64,000 bases of DNA from Bacteroidaceae bacterium (GTDB taxonomy: Bacteria; Bacteroidota; Bacteroidia; Bacteroidales; Bacteroidaceae), in the NCBI GenBank assembly GCA_017617235.1, contig JAFZWQ010000025.1, positions 1-64,000 on the forward strand, read 5' to 3'. Positions 25,322 through 35,247 of this stretch are shown here, piece by piece. A program made the translations under genes and the position numbers. The notes under the pieces were generated by a model. That model searched no databases, was not told the origin of the DNA, and saw only the letters and a program-made list of their open reading frames with translations. Each line of letters opens with the position of its first letter. The stretch's first letter is position 1.

Positions 25322-27234
25322 TTTTCTTTTCCATACCTTAGCATCTGCTCGTCATACTTTTCTCCGTATTCAATCTCCACATCCACAATCTCACCATTTT
25401 TGTTACGTACCGCATGATATCGTGGATTTATGAAACCCTTGTAGGGAGCCAGATCAAGGGCACGATAGCGGCGCAACATTTCCTCGTGCAACGCAGCATC
25501 CACCTTCACACCATAGTTTTCGACAAGGTCGCGGGCTGCTTCATAGTCACCTTCACTCTTTATGCGCTGCACCTCGGCCAACAATCTGCCGACCACAGGT
25601 CGCAACGCCGCATAGTCGGATATTACGAGGTATGATTTCTCCCCTTTTTCCACCTCCATCGCACCATTGCTATGCTCCATCACCCAACGGGCTATGAGGG
25701 CACGGTTGCGCATATGTGCCTCTTCAATCTGTCTGCCTGGTTCTATGCGCACAAGTTGGGTCAGCAATCCATTCATCATATAGCTGTAATACTGACTTTT
25801 ATAAGCCTCCATATTGGGTACCAGTCGCAGTTCCGCCATCTTCGGGTCGGCTATATAATAGAGCGCAAACAAGTCGGCACGCGCTTCTTCTATAGTGCTG
25901 CCATACGCCTTCAGGGCATCGGGATCAACACCTGGCAACAACTTTCCGCTACCGTGTCCCAAACATTCGTGCAAATCGGTATGTAAATCGTCGAGAGCCT
26001 CATCGTATTTATCCAGCAATTGAAGCGTTTCCACATCCGCTACAAACTCCTGACGGAAACCATTTCCCTTTGCCGCCTCAGCATAGGCATGGGTCAGGTT
26101 ACCAATCGTCACACTCTTGCTGCCATGTTCCTGACGCACCCAATTGCTGTTGGGAAGATTAATGCCGATGGCACTGGCTGGATACAGGTCACCACCCAGA
26201 ATTGCAGCTTCTACCACCTTTGCCGTAATACCACAGCATATCTCCTTCTTGAAACGCGGGTCAACAGGACTATGGTCTTCGAACCACTGCGCATTATCGC
26301 TGAGTTGCTGGGTTCGCCACGTTGCTTTGTGGTCCTTCAGGTTTACATAACCTTCCCATGAAGCCTTTAGGCCCAACGGGTCGCCATACACCTCCGTAAA
26401 GCCGTTGGTAAAGTCCACCTCGCTGGCAGTTTCCATTACCCACTGGATAGTGTATTGGTCAAATGTCGACAAATCGCCTGTCTGGTAGAAATCTATCAGA
26501 GTATCTATCACCGCTTGCTGGGCATCGTTCTCTGCTACCTCTCTGGCCTGTCGAAGCCAATAGATAATGCGGTCTATCTGCTTCCCGTACATTCCCCCGC
26601 TCTTCCATACGCGTTCCACCAACTGCCCCTTCTCATCATGCTCCAAACGGCTGTTCATTCCGTACATCACGGGATGGGGATTGTCCGTTTGTTTCATAGC
26701 ATTGTAGAATTGTTCAGCCTCGTTCTGACGGATATCCGGCGCGTAATAATTCATAGCCGAAGTCTGCAAAAGGTCCTCTCCGTCTTCCTGGCTCTCACGT
26801 TTCGGCAAGACGTCTGGATTGAAGATAACCTCCATCAGTTCTTCGTCGATAGGATAGCCTATCTCACGCAGTTTACCCTCCAGGAACTCACGACTGAACC
26901 CCGGCTGGAACTTATCCATCGAATAGTGATGGTGAATGCCGTTGGCAAACCACACCCTCTTCAAATACGTTTCAAACGCCTCCCACTCCCCTTCATTTTT
27001 AACTTTCCATTTCCCATTTTTCATTTCGACATACACAGCTTCAAGTATACGTCGAATGGGTAGGTTGTATCGACAGTTCTGATCCCACAGAATATCGCGT
27101 CCAGCCAAAGCTGCCTCGCTCAGATAATACACAAGAATCCGCTGTCGGGGCGTCAACGCCTCGAATCCCGGCACCTGGTATCTGAGCATTTGGATGTCGG
27201 CAAATCTTATATCGTTGTACTGAAAGTCAGTCAC
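25300..27234 (-). CDS. Dipeptidyl peptidase III (M49 metallopeptidase)
   Basis: 644 residues. The M49 zinc motif HECLGH is at 422-427, and the glutamate ligand lies in EEARADLFALYY about 27 residues later. It removes N-terminal dipeptides. The frame opens with GTG (27234), 4 bp after the AraC-gene stop, at MTDFQYNDIRFADIQMLRYQVPGF. Family members known to me in Bacteroides carry an exported lipoprotein leader before this point; none is present here, so the enzyme should be cytoplasmic. Residues of the segment VEMKNGKWKVKNEGEWEAF are encoded by a 7-bp-period array, and the C-terminus lies in an 8-bp array. Confidence 0.93.
   Translation of the reverse strand: MTDFQYNDIRFADIQMLRYQVPGFEALTPRQRILVYYLSEAALAGRDILWDQNCRYNLPIRRILEAVYVEMKNGKWKVKNEGEWEAFETYLKRVWFANGIHHHYSMDKFQPGFSREFLEGKLREIGYPIDEELMEVIFNPDVLPKRESQEDGEDLLQTSAMNYYAPDIRQNEAEQFYNAMKQTDNPHPVMYGMNSRLEHDEKGQLVERVWKSGGMYGKQIDRIIYWLRQAREVAENDAQQAVIDTLIDFYQTGDLSTFDQYTIQWVMETASEVDFTNGFTEVYGDPLGLKASWEGYVNLKDHKATWRTQQLSDNAQWFEDHSPVDPRFKKEICCGITAKVVEAAILGGDLYPASAIGINLPNSNWVRQEHGSKSVTIGNLTHAYAEAAKGNGFRQEFVADVETLQLLDKYDEALDDLHTDLHECLGHGSGKLLPGVDPDALKAYGSTIEEARADLFALYYIADPKMAELRLVPNMEAYKSQYYSYMMNGLLTQLVRIEPGRQIEEAHMRNRALIARWVMEHSNGAMEVEKGEKSYLVISDYAALRPVVGRLLAEVQRIKSEGDYEAARDLVENYGVKVDAALHEEMLRRYRALDLAPYKGFINPRYHAVRNKNGEIVDVEIEYGEKYDEQMLRYGKENPDVVSE
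26992..27026. repeat. 7-bp-period array inside the DPP III gene
   Basis: Units TTCATTT, TTAACTT, TCCATTT, CCCATTT, TTCATTT. In frame, encoding MKNGKWKVKNE on the minus strand, just before the conserved YLKRVWFANGIHHHY block. Confidence 0.6.
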
Positions 27235-27266
27235 TTACTTCTACTTTTTACTTTTGGTTTTCATGT
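27232..27266. repeat. 7-bp-period array at the AraC-gene end / DPP III start
   Basis: CACTTAC, TTCTACT, TTTTACT, TTTGGTT, TTCATGT. It encodes the C-terminal KTKSKK of the AraC-type regulator, its stop codon, the 4-bp spacer and the GTG start of DPP III. Confidence 0.5.
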
Positions 27267-27669
27267 TGCGCTGCCGATAATCCTTCGGAGTCATACCCTT
27301 GACGCGATAGAATGCAGCATAGAACGACTGACGGTTGGAAAAGCCCACCATCGAAGAGATATCCTCGACGGTGCAATCAGCATACCGTTGGTCTATCAGC
27401 AAGTACAGGGCATCGCGAATACGCAATTCATTTACCAACGAGGAATAGTTCTGTTGGAATCGCAGGTTTATTACCGCACTAATGTAACGAGTATTCGTTC
27501 CCAGATCTGTGGCAAGTTGCTTTGCCGAATACTCGTTATCTCGATACTTCTTCTCCAACACAAGTTTCTGCTGGATTTTCTCATATAACTCGTCTACGAG
27601 TTCGGGGCGCAGCATCATTCTGTAGGATGCATCTTTCTCCTTTTTGACAACGATATTGTACTTCGACAT
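27241..27669 (-). CDS. AraC-type helix-turn-helix regulator (DNA-binding domain only)
   Basis: 142 residues. The two-helix AraC module runs from about residue 45 to the end: EYSAKQLATDLGTNTRYISAVINLRFQQNYSSLVNELRIRDAL.. then CTVEDISSMVGFSNRQSFYAAFYRVKGMTPKDYRQ. No separate ligand-binding domain is present, only about 40 residues ahead of the HTH. It lies immediately upstream of DPP III on the same strand. Its target is unknown. Confidence 0.88.
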   Translation of the reverse strand: MSKYNIVVKKEKDASYRMMLRPELVDELYEKIQQKLVLEKKYRDNEYSAKQLATDLGTNTRYISAVINLRFQQNYSSLVNELRIRDALYLLIDQRYADCTVEDISSMVGFSNRQSFYAAFYRVKGMTPKDYRQRNMKTKSKK

Positions 27670-27720
27670 AGCAATATAGGTTTAGACCGTACAAATGTAA
27701 ACATTTTTTTCGATAAAAAC

Positions 27721-27757
27721 AAATAAAAATGGCATCACTTCAACAGCGATGCCATTT
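27721..27757 (-). terminator. Terminator overlapping the TPR gene stop
   Basis: Arms AAATGGCATC (27727-27736) and GATGCCATTT (27748-27757) form a 10-bp stem. Read on the minus strand it is followed by a T-rich tail. The TPR-gene stop (27735-27737) lies inside the stem. Confidence 0.8.
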
Positions 27758-28565
27758 CCTTTGGGTCTGCGCCATATTTGACAGCAAGTTGCGTATCCTG
27801 TCGGGCCAGCTTTTTCTTTCTCATTTCCAGATGTAGCGTAGCTCGCGATACATAGAAATCTGCATTCGTCGGCTCCATCTCCACCGCTCGGTTCAAATCG
27901 GCCAGAGCCAACTCGTATTGTTTGCGTTTCTGTTCCATTCCGCCCCGTATGGCATACAACGTAGCATGGTTGGGATAAACCAGTATCAATCCGTTTATCT
28001 GTTCCATAGCCTCTCGGGGACGTCCGTCGCGGTCGTTCAACAAGACCAGTCCGATATATGCCTTTTCGTTCAGCGGGTCCATTTTAATAATGAAGTCATA
28101 GTCGGCTCGTGCCTTTTTATTGTCGTGCATTACCGAATAGATGTGGGCCCTCATGAGTCGTGCCTCCATGTTTTCCGGTTGTTCGTCCAATACGTCTGAA
28201 TAGTCGTTCAGTGCTCTGCCGTTGTTCCCCATGCGATAATACAGCGCAGCACGATCCAACCTCATTTCGTTGCTCTTCGGGTTCAAACTCAAGCCGGCAG
28301 TATAGCTCTCCAATGCCTCTTTGAGCATTTCCTGCCGTTCCTGGATTCGTCCGATGTACCTGAACAACATGTAGTTAGAACGATGAGTCGGGTCCAATTG
28401 CATTGCCTCGCGGAAATGAGATTCTGCCACCGTCAGACTATCTTTCATCAAAGCCTCCAACCCCAACTTCACATAGGTTGTATATAAGGAATCGCCTTCC
28501 TCCCCTGCCCCCATGATGGGGAGAGAGAAGAACATCATTATTATGGCAATTCGGATATATCTCAT
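27735..28565 (-). CDS. Exported tetratricopeptide-repeat protein
   Basis: 276 residues with an N-terminal signal (MRYIRIAIIMMFFSLPIMGA). The rest is about six TPR units, e.g. AESHFREAMQLDPTHRSNYMLF, ALESYTAGLSLNPKSNEMRLDRAALYYRMG, ALADLNRAVEMEPTNADFYVSRATLHL. TPRs are protein-binding scaffolds; the partner is unknown. The end of the signal and the next residues (MGAGEEGD) are encoded by CTCCCC/GGGGAG repeat sequence. It follows leuB by about 50 bp and may be at the tail of the leu transcript. Confidence 0.85.
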   Translation of the reverse strand: MRYIRIAIIMMFFSLPIMGAGEEGDSLYTTYVKLGLEALMKDSLTVAESHFREAMQLDPTHRSNYMLFRYIGRIQERQEMLKEALESYTAGLSLNPKSNEMRLDRAALYYRMGNNGRALNDYSDVLDEQPENMEARLMRAHIYSVMHDNKKARADYDFIIKMDPLNEKAYIGLVLLNDRDGRPREAMEQINGLILVYPNHATLYAIRGGMEQKRKQYELALADLNRAVEMEPTNADFYVSRATLHLEMRKKKLARQDTQLAVKYGADPKEMASLLK

Positions 28566-28573
28566 TAGTCAAA

Positions 28574-28615
28574 AGTCCCTCCCACGGGGGAGGAATTTAG
28601 TTTAGGGAGAGGGTC
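28574..28615. repeat. CTCCC/GGGAG repeat element abutting leuB stop
   Basis: An inverted CTCCC...GGGAG core (TCCCTCCCACGGGGGAGGA) is followed by GGGAGAGGGTC, ending one base before the leuB stop codon (28617-28619). It resembles one half of the GACCCC...GGGGTC elements at 49378-49510 and 52599-52706. Confidence 0.5.
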
Positions 28616-28616
28616 T

Positions 28617-29678
28617 TCACTTCCGCTTGATATACTCCACAATCCACTGCCCCACTTCGCGAGTTCCGTACTTGGCACCACCCTCGACTTGAATCTCCGG
28701 GGTGCGTACGTTCTGATCCAACGAAGCATTCACAGCCTCACGGATGAGAGCACCTTCCTGCTTTAGGTCGAAGTATTCGTACAGCATGGCTACGGACAGG
28801 ATTTGTGCCAAGGGATTGGCAATGTTCAGTCCCTTGCCCTGAGGCCAACTGCCATGAATGGGCTCGAACACGGGAGTATGTTCACCTGTAGAGGCACTAG
28901 GCAGCAAACCCATGGAACCAGTAATACAAGACCCCTCGTCAGTCAGGATGTCGCCAAAGGTGTTTTCCGTCACCATCACATCAAAGAAACGGGGCTCCTG
29001 AATCATGCGCATAGCGGCATTATCGACATACATGAAGTCCGTGGTCACATCGGGATACTCTGTCATCACCTCCTGGGCCACATGGCGCCACAAGCGGCTG
29101 CTGGCCAACACGTTGGCTTTGTCTACAACGGTCAGATGCTTTCTGCGCTGACGGGCATACTGATAAGCCACACGCAAGATGCGCTCCACCTCGGGACGAC
29201 TATAGAAATTCGTATCGTAGGCCTCTTCCGTGCCTTCTTTCTTCTCGCCGAAATACATACCACCCGTCAGTTCACGGATGCAGATAAAGTCGGCACCACG
29301 CACCAGTTCGTCTTTCAGGGGCGATTTGTGCACCAGGCAGTCGAAAGTGGTAACGGGACGGATATTGGCAAACAGTCCCAACTTCTTACGCATAGCCAGC
29401 AGACCCTGTTCAGGACGCACTTTGGCCGTCGGGTCGTTGTCGAACTTGGGGTCGCCCACACTGGCAAACAGCACAGCATCGGCATCCATACAGGTCTGGA
29501 AAGTCTCTTCAGGGAAGGGATCGCCCACCTCATCGATAGCATGTGCTCCACACAGGGCTTCCTTGTACGACACTTCGTGTCCGAACTTCTCAGCAACAGC
29601 CGACATCACGGCTACGCCTTGCTCCATAATCTCGGGGCCGATACCGTCACCGGCCAATACTGCAATCTTCAGTTTCAT
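28617..29678 (-). CDS. leuB: 3-isopropylmalate dehydrogenase
   Basis: 353 residues from [17 protein letters not shown]; an ATG 8 codons earlier (29702) overlaps the preceding gene and is less likely. The GDGIGPE start, [14 protein letters not shown] (substrate loop), the DNAAMRMI segment and EPIHGSWP plus [12 protein letters not shown] are all family blocks. It oxidises and decarboxylates 3-isopropylmalate with NAD in leucine synthesis. Last gene of the leuA-C-D-synthase-B run. Confidence 0.96.
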   Translation of the reverse strand: MKLKIAVLAGDGIGPEIMEQGVAVMSAVAEKFGHEVSYKEALCGAHAIDEVGDPFPEETFQTCMDADAVLFASVGDPKFDNDPTAKVRPEQGLLAMRKKLGLFANIRPVTTFDCLVHKSPLKDELVRGADFICIRELTGGMYFGEKKEGTEEAYDTNFYSRPEVERILRVAYQYARQRRKHLTVVDKANVLASSRLWRHVAQEVMTEYPDVTTDFMYVDNAAMRMIQEPRFFDVMVTENTFGDILTDEGSCITGSMGLLPSASTGEHTPVFEPIHGSWPQGKGLNIANPLAQILSVAMLYEYFDLKQEGALIREAVNASLDQNVRTPEIQVEGGAKYGTREVGQWIVEYIKRK

Positions 29679-29682
29679 ATAC

Positions 29683-31212
29683 TTATTTATAATTATCTTC
29701 AATAATATTCAGCAACTTGATGGTGGCCTTGATGGCAGCCTCTGTCTGGTCGGCATCCAGGGCATGCGTACGATAGGTCTTCCCTTCGAACTGCCATTCG
29801 ATGATGGTCTGCACCAAGGCATCGGTACGTCCACCTGGCGGAATCGACACATTATAGTTCGACAGCCAGGGGAACTGACGACCCAACTTGTCGCGATAGA
29901 TGTGGCGAATGCAACGCACGAAGGCATCGTACTGTCCGTCGCCCGTTGCCGTTTCCTCGTAAATCGTGCCGTTCACATTCAGTTTCACACTGGCGATTGG
30001 GCGCAGTCCATACGAGGTGTTCACCATATAGCTGTCCAACGTCACCCGTTCGTCGATGGTGGCATGCTTCAGCACATCGCTCACGATATAGGGCAGGTCT
30101 TCCTGTGTCACCAGTTCCTTTTTGTCACCCAGTTCAATGATACGTTCCGTTACACGCTTCGTCTGCTCGGGTGTCAGCTCCAGTCCCAGTTCCTCCAGAT
30201 TCTTAAGGATGTTGGCCTTGCCCGAGTTCTTTCCCAGAGCATATTCACGTTTACGTCCGAATCGTTCGGGAATCAGGTCATTCTGGTACAGACGGCCCTT
30301 ATTGTCGCCATCGGCATGCACCCCTGCCACCTGCGTAAACACGTTACTACCCGTAATGGGTTGATTGGGGGGAATGGCAATGCCCGAATAGTTCTCCACC
30401 AGTCGGCTTACCTCGTTCAAACGACTTTCATCGATATTCGTCGAAGCATGGAACTGATCCTTCAATATGGCCTGTACCGAAGCCAACGGAGCATTTCCGG
30501 CCCTTTCGCCCAGTCCGTTCACACAGGTGTGGATTCCCTGACAGCCTGCCAACACAGCAGCCAAGACATTCGAGATGGCCAGGTCGTAGTCATTGTGGGC
30601 ATGGAAGTCGAAATGCAGCGTAGGATAACGCTTGCGCATCTGACGGACATAGTTCACCAGGTCTATGGGATTCAGGATACCCAACGTATCAGGCAGCATG
30701 AATCGCTGTATGGCGCTGCCTTTCAGGGCATCCACCAGTCCGAAGACATAGTCGGGCGACGACTTCATGCCGTTGCTCCAGTCCTCCAGATACACGTTAA
30801 CACCGATGCCTTGTGATTCGGCATAGGCAACCACAGCCCTGATGTCCGCAACATGTTCCTCCAGCGTCTTCTTCAGCTGTTCCTCACAATGGCGACGCGA
30901 ACCCTTGCACAGCAGGTTGATGTGACAACAACCCGCATCGCGAATCCAGTCCACCGAAGTGTGGCCATCCACAAATCCCAGCACCTCTACCCTGTCCAGA
31001 AAACCATTCTGACTGGCCCAGCGGCAGATGTTGCCGACAGCTTCTTTCTCGCCATCGCTGACACGAGCCGAAGCCACCTCTATGCGGTCGACCTTCAGAT
31101 CCTGCAACAGGGCACGAGCCACCATCAGTTTCTCGTGGGGCATGAAGCTTACGCCGCTGGTCTGTTCACCATCGCGCAGCGTGGTGTCCATTATCTCTAT
31201 CTGCGTTCCCAT
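29683..31212 (-). CDS. LeuA-like synthase (isopropylmalate/citramalate synthase family)
   Basis: 509 residues from [24 protein letters not shown]-like TIM barrel with [22 protein letters not shown] and [11 protein letters not shown], then the LeuA dimer/regulatory C-terminal domain ([30 protein letters not shown]). It condenses acetyl-CoA with a 2-oxoacid. The operon already has a canonical leuA, so this second enzyme may be a citramalate synthase feeding isoleucine (pyruvate to citramalate, then LeuC/D/B) or another homologue. Substrate not provable from sequence. It overlaps leuD by 16 bp. Confidence 0.85.
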   Translation of the reverse strand: MGTQIEIMDTTLRDGEQTSGVSFMPHEKLMVARALLQDLKVDRIEVASARVSDGEKEAVGNICRWASQNGFLDRVEVLGFVDGHTSVDWIRDAGCCHINLLCKGSRRHCEEQLKKTLEEHVADIRAVVAYAESQGIGVNVYLEDWSNGMKSSPDYVFGLVDALKGSAIQRFMLPDTLGILNPIDLVNYVRQMRKRYPTLHFDFHAHNDYDLAISNVLAAVLAGCQGIHTCVNGLGERAGNAPLASVQAILKDQFHASTNIDESRLNEVSRLVENYSGIAIPPNQPITGSNVFTQVAGVHADGDNKGRLYQNDLIPERFGRKREYALGKNSGKANILKNLEELGLELTPEQTKRVTERIIELGDKKELVTQEDLPYIVSDVLKHATIDERVTLDSYMVNTSYGLRPIASVKLNVNGTIYEETATGDGQYDAFVRCIRHIYRDKLGRQFPWLSNYNVSIPPGGRTDALVQTIIEWQFEGKTYRTHALDADQTEAAIKATIKLLNIIEDNYK

Positions 31213-31808
31213 TCTTCTATTTTGTCCTTGTTTTCCAACAGGAAGTCTATATCGTCGAGAGCGTTCATCAAACAATATTTCTTATAGCCGTTCAGTTCGA
31301 AATGCTCGCTCCGACCTGTCGTCAGGTTGGTCACCGTCTGATTGGGCACATCCACTTTCACCTGTGCCTCGGGATTGGCTGCAATGGTTTCGAACAGTTC
31401 CTGCTGCATCTGCTTGCTCACGATAACGGGCAGCACAAAGTTATTCAGCAGGTTATTGCGATGGATGTCGGCAAAGCTCGACGAGATAACCACCCGCACT
31501 CCATATCCGGCAATGGCCCATGCTGCATGTTCACGACTGCTACCGCTACCCCAGTTCTCGCCACCCACAATGATTTCGTGAACGCCCTTGTGGGGAGCCT
31601 CAGAGAACTCGGGTTTGTTCATCACGAAGTCCGCGATGGGTTGGTCGTTGGCATCGTAGCGCAAGTCATGCATGAAGGCATCGCCATAGAACTTCGGGTC
31701 GCGGGTTGTGAAAGCCAGATAACGGGCAGGAATAATATTGTCCGTATTGTTATTGTCTATTGCTATAGGTATGCAACTCGACTGTATGATATCAAATTTC
31801 TGTTTCAT
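31197..31808 (-). CDS. leuD: 3-isopropylmalate dehydratase small subunit
   Basis: 203 residues. The [13 protein letters not shown] swivelling-domain signature is seen near residue 90 and [11 protein letters not shown] before it. With LeuC it isomerises 2- to 3-isopropylmalate. The start overlaps the leuC stop by four bases (ATGA). Confidence 0.96.
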   Translation of the reverse strand: MKQKFDIIQSSCIPIAIDNNNTDNIIPARYLAFTTRDPKFYGDAFMHDLRYDANDQPIADFVMNKPEFSEAPHKGVHEIIVGGENWGSGSSREHAAWAIAGYGVRVVISSSFADIHRNNLLNNFVLPVIVSKQMQQELFETIAANPEAQVKVDVPNQTVTNLTTGRSEHFELNGYKKYCLMNALDDIDFLLENKDKIEEWERR

Positions 31809-33196
31809 AGCATTGTTCTTGGGTCTGTGATTTTTCCTGTGAGAGCTGAAGCGGCAACGGTGAGCGGGCTGGCCAGGATGGTGCGGGCACCAGGTCCCTG
31901 ACGACCCACGAAGTTGCGGTTCGAAGTCGAGATGGCCAGTTTACCTGCTGGAACTTTGTCGGGGTTCATCGCCAGACAGGCCGAGCACGATGGGAGTCGC
32001 AGTTCGAAGCCTGCCTCCTCCAAAACCTTGTCAATACCCTCGTCGATAATCTGCTGACGTACCAACCAGCTACCGGGCACCAGCCAAGCAACCACGTTGG
32101 GCGCCTTCTTCTTACCCTTCACCACAGAAGCAAAGGCACGGAAGTCTTCGATTCTGCCATTGGTGCAGGCACCCAGGAACACATAGTCAACAGGCGTGCC
32201 TTCCAGTTTCTGTCCGGGTTTGAACTGCATATAGTCGAGTTGTGTCATCAACTGCGTGCGAGCGGCCTCATCCAGTCCATCCAACGTGGGGATGGTTCCG
32301 TCGATGGCAATACCAGCACCCGGGTTTGTTCCGTAGGTGATGCGTGGAGCAATGTCCTCGGCATGATAGGTAACCTCTTTGTCGAACACGGCATCGTCGT
32401 CGCTCTTGAGTTTCTTCCACTCCTCCACAGCATGATCCCAATCGGCACCCTTGGGGGCATATTCGCGACCCTTCAGGTAAGCAAATGTCGTCTCGTCGGG
32501 AGCAATCAGGCCTGCACGCGAGCCCATCTCGATAGACAGGTTCGACAGCGTCAGTCGACCTTCCATACTCATATTGCGAACCACCTCGCCGGCATATTCC
32601 ACAGCATAACCTGTAGCACCGCTGGTGGTCATCTGTGCCATAATATACAGCGCCACATCCTTGGCCGTTGTACCCTTGGGCAGCGTACCTTCGATGTTGA
32701 TGCGCATAGTCTTGGGCTTCGACTGCAGAATACATTGCGAAGCCAGCACCTGAGCCACCTCGCTGGTACCAATACCCATAGCGATAGCACCCACAGCTCC
32801 ATGTGTCGAGGTATGCGAATCGCCGCAAACGATGGTCATTCCGGGCAGCGAAAGACCCTTCTCTGGGCCCACCACATGGATGATACCGTTGTCCTTCGTG
32901 CCCATAGTGAAGTGGCGGATGCCAAACTCCTCACAGTTCGCCTTCAGCGTCTCCACCTGCTTCCGTCCAACAGGGTCGTTTATGCACTCTTGCTGGTCGC
33001 TGGGGGTGTTGTGGTCCGGCATCGCGAAAATCTGCTGAGGGCGGAACACCTTCAATCCCTTCTCCCTCAGGGTGTCGAATGCCTGTGGGCTTGTCACCTC
33101 GTGGGCATACAGCCTATCGATGTACAACTGCGTCGGTCCGTCTGGAACTTCATATATAACATGAGAATCCCAAATTTTATCAAATAAAGTCTTCAT
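31805..33196 (-). CDS. leuC: 3-isopropylmalate dehydratase large subunit
   Basis: 463 residues, aconitase family. The iron-sulfur cluster ligands are in GACTNGR and in the [11 protein letters not shown] segment. [24 protein letters not shown] and [10 protein letters not shown] are conserved blocks. It needs LeuD as partner. It lies one base after the leuA stop region in the leu operon. Confidence 0.97.
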   Translation of the reverse strand: MKTLFDKIWDSHVIYEVPDGPTQLYIDRLYAHEVTSPQAFDTLREKGLKVFRPQQIFAMPDHNTPSDQQECINDPVGRKQVETLKANCEEFGIRHFTMGTKDNGIIHVVGPEKGLSLPGMTIVCGDSHTSTHGAVGAIAMGIGTSEVAQVLASQCILQSKPKTMRINIEGTLPKGTTAKDVALYIMAQMTTSGATGYAVEYAGEVVRNMSMEGRLTLSNLSIEMGSRAGLIAPDETTFAYLKGREYAPKGADWDHAVEEWKKLKSDDDAVFDKEVTYHAEDIAPRITYGTNPGAGIAIDGTIPTLDGLDEAARTQLMTQLDYMQFKPGQKLEGTPVDYVFLGACTNGRIEDFRAFASVVKGKKKAPNVVAWLVPGSWLVRQQIIDEGIDKVLEEAGFELRLPSCSACLAMNPDKVPAGKLAISTSNRNFVGRQGPGARTILASPLTVAASALTGKITDPRTML

Positions 33197-33197
33197 C

Positions 33198-34697
33198 CTA
33201 TTTGAATTTATTTATACAATCAATATATGCCTCGACGGAGGCGGTAACGATGTCGGTGTTGGCTCCAAAGCCGTAGTAGATGTGCCCATCGTACTCCACC
33301 TGCATGTGCACCTTTCCCACATCGTCCGACCCCTTGCTGATGGCCTGGATGGTGAACTCGCGCAGCGTCATCTGGCGACGGATAATCACCTTCAGCGCCT
33401 TGATGGCAGCATCCACAGGACCGTTTCCGCTGGCCGATGCCTCGAACCGTTCGCCGCTGATGTTCAGCCCGATAGCTGCCACGCTGCGTACACCCATACC
33501 TGTGGTCACCTGCAGGTAATCCAGCTTTATGGCGTGCGAAGCCGTGCGGTCGGCACCTGCAAGGACGAGGATATCGTCGTCCGTCACCTCCTTCTTCTTA
33601 TCAGCCAACTTCAGGAATGCCTCGTAGATGTTATCCAACCGTTCGCCATCCACCTCTATGCCGTTCACATGCAGACGGTGCTTCAGTGCAGCACGTCCGC
33701 TGCGGGCCGTCAGCACGATGGCGTTATCGTCTATTCCCACATCCTTGGGGTTCATGATTTCGTAGGTCGATGCATCCTTCAGCACACCGTCCTGGTGAAT
33801 GCCGCTCGAGTGGGCAAAGGCATTGCGACCCACGATGGCCTTATTGGGCTGCACAGGCATATTCATCAAACTCGACACCATGCGGCTGATGGGGAATATC
33901 TTCGTGGTATTGATGTTCGTATCCACATTCAGGTAGGGATGTGTCTTCAGGGCCATCACCACCTCTTCCAAGCTGGTGTTTCCGGCTCGTTCGCCAATGC
34001 CGTTTATGGTCACCTCCACCTGTCGCGCACCATTCAGCACACCAGCCAGAGTGTTCGCTGTGGCCATACCCAGGTCGTTGTGGCAGTGGGTCGAGAGGAT
34101 TGCCTTTCCTGCCGACAGTCCATCCACATGCTCCATCAGATACTTTATCTTGTCGCCAAATTCGTTGGGCAGACGGAAACCTGTGGTATCAGGGATGTTC
34201 ACCACTGTGGCACCAGCCTTCACTACGGCCTCCACCACACGGGCCAGATACTCGTTGTCCGTGCGACCGGCATCTTCGGCATAGAACTCCACATCCTCCA
34301 CATAGCGCTTGGCATACTTCACGGCAGCCACAGCACGTTCTATGATTTCCTCGGGAGTCGAATTAAACTTGTACCGGATGTGGCTCTCGCTGGTTCCGAT
34401 ACCCGTATGTATGCGTTTGTGCTTGGCATACTGCAGCGCCTCGGCAGCCACATCGATATCTTTTTCCACAGCACGTGTCAGGGCACATATCGTGGGCCAC
34501 GTTACGGCCTTCGATATCTCCACCACACTGTTAAAGTCGCCCGGACTCGAGATGGGGAAACCCGCCTCTATAACGTCCACGCCCAACAACTCCAGCTGTC
34601 GGGCTACCTGTATCTTCTCCACGGTGTTCAGCTGACAGCCAGGCACTTGCTCGCCGTCGCGCAACGTCGTATCGAATATAAACAATCTTTCGCTCAT
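33198..34697 (-). CDS. leuA: 2-isopropylmalate synthase
   Basis: 499 residues. [37 protein letters not shown] (metal ligands) and [19 protein letters not shown] are textbook LeuA; the C-terminal 130 residues are the LeuA allosteric domain ([22 protein letters not shown]). It makes 2-isopropylmalate from 2-oxoisovalerate and acetyl-CoA and is normally feedback-inhibited by leucine. First gene of the leu operon, with a strong promoter and a dyad operator candidate upstream. Confidence 0.97.
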   Translation of the reverse strand: MSERLFIFDTTLRDGEQVPGCQLNTVEKIQVARQLELLGVDVIEAGFPISSPGDFNSVVEISKAVTWPTICALTRAVEKDIDVAAEALQYAKHKRIHTGIGTSESHIRYKFNSTPEEIIERAVAAVKYAKRYVEDVEFYAEDAGRTDNEYLARVVEAVVKAGATVVNIPDTTGFRLPNEFGDKIKYLMEHVDGLSAGKAILSTHCHNDLGMATANTLAGVLNGARQVEVTINGIGERAGNTSLEEVVMALKTHPYLNVDTNINTTKIFPISRMVSSLMNMPVQPNKAIVGRNAFAHSSGIHQDGVLKDASTYEIMNPKDVGIDDNAIVLTARSGRAALKHRLHVNGIEVDGERLDNIYEAFLKLADKKKEVTDDDILVLAGADRTASHAIKLDYLQVTTGMGVRSVAAIGLNISGERFEASASGNGPVDAAIKALKVIIRRQMTLREFTIQAISKGSDDVGKVHMQVEYDGHIYYGFGANTDIVTASVEAYIDCINKFK

Positions 34698-34726
34698 TCT
34701 TTTACCTTAAAAAAAATTCGGGCGCA

Positions 34727-34758
34727 CAAAGATACGACATTATTTTATAATGTCCAAA
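34727..34758 (-). promoter_or_regulatory. leu operon promoter
   Basis: TTTG (34758-34755), exactly 20 bp, TATCTTTG (34734-34727). The leader to the leuA ATG at 34697 is short (about 22 nt), which leaves little room for a leader-peptide attenuator. Confidence 0.85.
34736..34754. promoter_or_regulatory. Perfect dyad in the leu promoter spacer (operator candidate)
   Basis: GACATTAT-TTT-ATAATGTC: perfect 8-bp arms and a 3-bp centre, fully contained between the -33 and -7 boxes. A protein bound here would block RNA polymerase. The regulator is not identified; none is adjacent. Confidence 0.7.
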
Positions 34759-34805
34759 TAATGAGTTCAAAATCCCCACTACTTATTGCCAAAGCATAAG
34801 AAAAG

Positions 34806-34840
34806 GGCTAACGACAAACGGCTAAAGGCTAACGACGAAG
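34806..34840. repeat. 7-bp-period array (GGCTAAC type), intergenic
   Basis: GGCTAAC, GACAAAC, GGCTAAA, GGCTAAC, GACGAAG in exact register between the leu promoter and the HepT stop. It runs straight into the 20-bp direct repeat at 34840-34859. Confidence 0.65.
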
Positions 34841-34859
34841 GGGGAATCAATAATCGTCA
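34840..34859. repeat. 20-bp direct repeat, left copy
   Basis: GGGGGAATCAATAATCGTCA, identical to 35693-35712, where it covers the last codons and stop of the small-peptide gene. The two copies bracket the MntA/HepT pair. Confidence 0.8.
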
Positions 34860-34860
34860 A

Positions 34861-35247
34861 CTATTTCGTATAATCGAAATCCTGTTGTTCCCAAGCGTCC
34901 CAATCCGTTTCAGAAAGGTATTTGGATATCTGCTCGCGAAGAGGTCGAAGGTCTTGTTGGATAACATTCCACACATCCAATGCATTAACCTGATAATAGC
35001 CGTGTACAAGATGATGCCTCATGTTCGCAATAATCTCCCAGTCGGTATCTGTATACTTTTCCTTAAAGACCTTACTTAATTTATAAGAAGCCTCTCCGAT
35101 AATCATCGTATAATAAACGATGCCACCAAAGAGTATTTTATCGGCTGTCAAATCGTCGTACGACATCTTTTCGGTACGCTCCAAAATCGTATCGATTGCA
35201 TCCTGAATATGCAACAGGCGTCCCCTGTCCCTAAGAGGCTCTCTCAT
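34861..35247 (-). CDS. hepT: HEPN-domain toxin HepT-like (DUF86)
   Basis: 128 residues, helical HEPN domain. The RX4HXY RNase motif is intact (Arg77, His82, Tyr84 in MRHHLVHGYY). In characterised HepT/MntA pairs the toxin is an RNase that the nucleotidyltransferase partner silences by AMPylating the conserved tyrosine. It overlaps the MntA gene by 17 bp, downstream of it, as usual for this pair. Confidence 0.9.
   Translation of the reverse strand: MREPLRDRGRLLHIQDAIDTILERTEKMSYDDLTADKILFGGIVYYTMIIGEASYKLSKVFKEKYTDTDWEIIANMRHHLVHGYYQVNALDVWNVIQQDLRPLREQISKYLSETDWDAWEQQDFDYTK

Noticed and set aside
31197-31275. Earlier start of the second LeuA-like gene at 31275
   Set aside because: It adds an arginine-rich piece read from the leuD 3' end; [17 protein letters not shown] is the family-like start.
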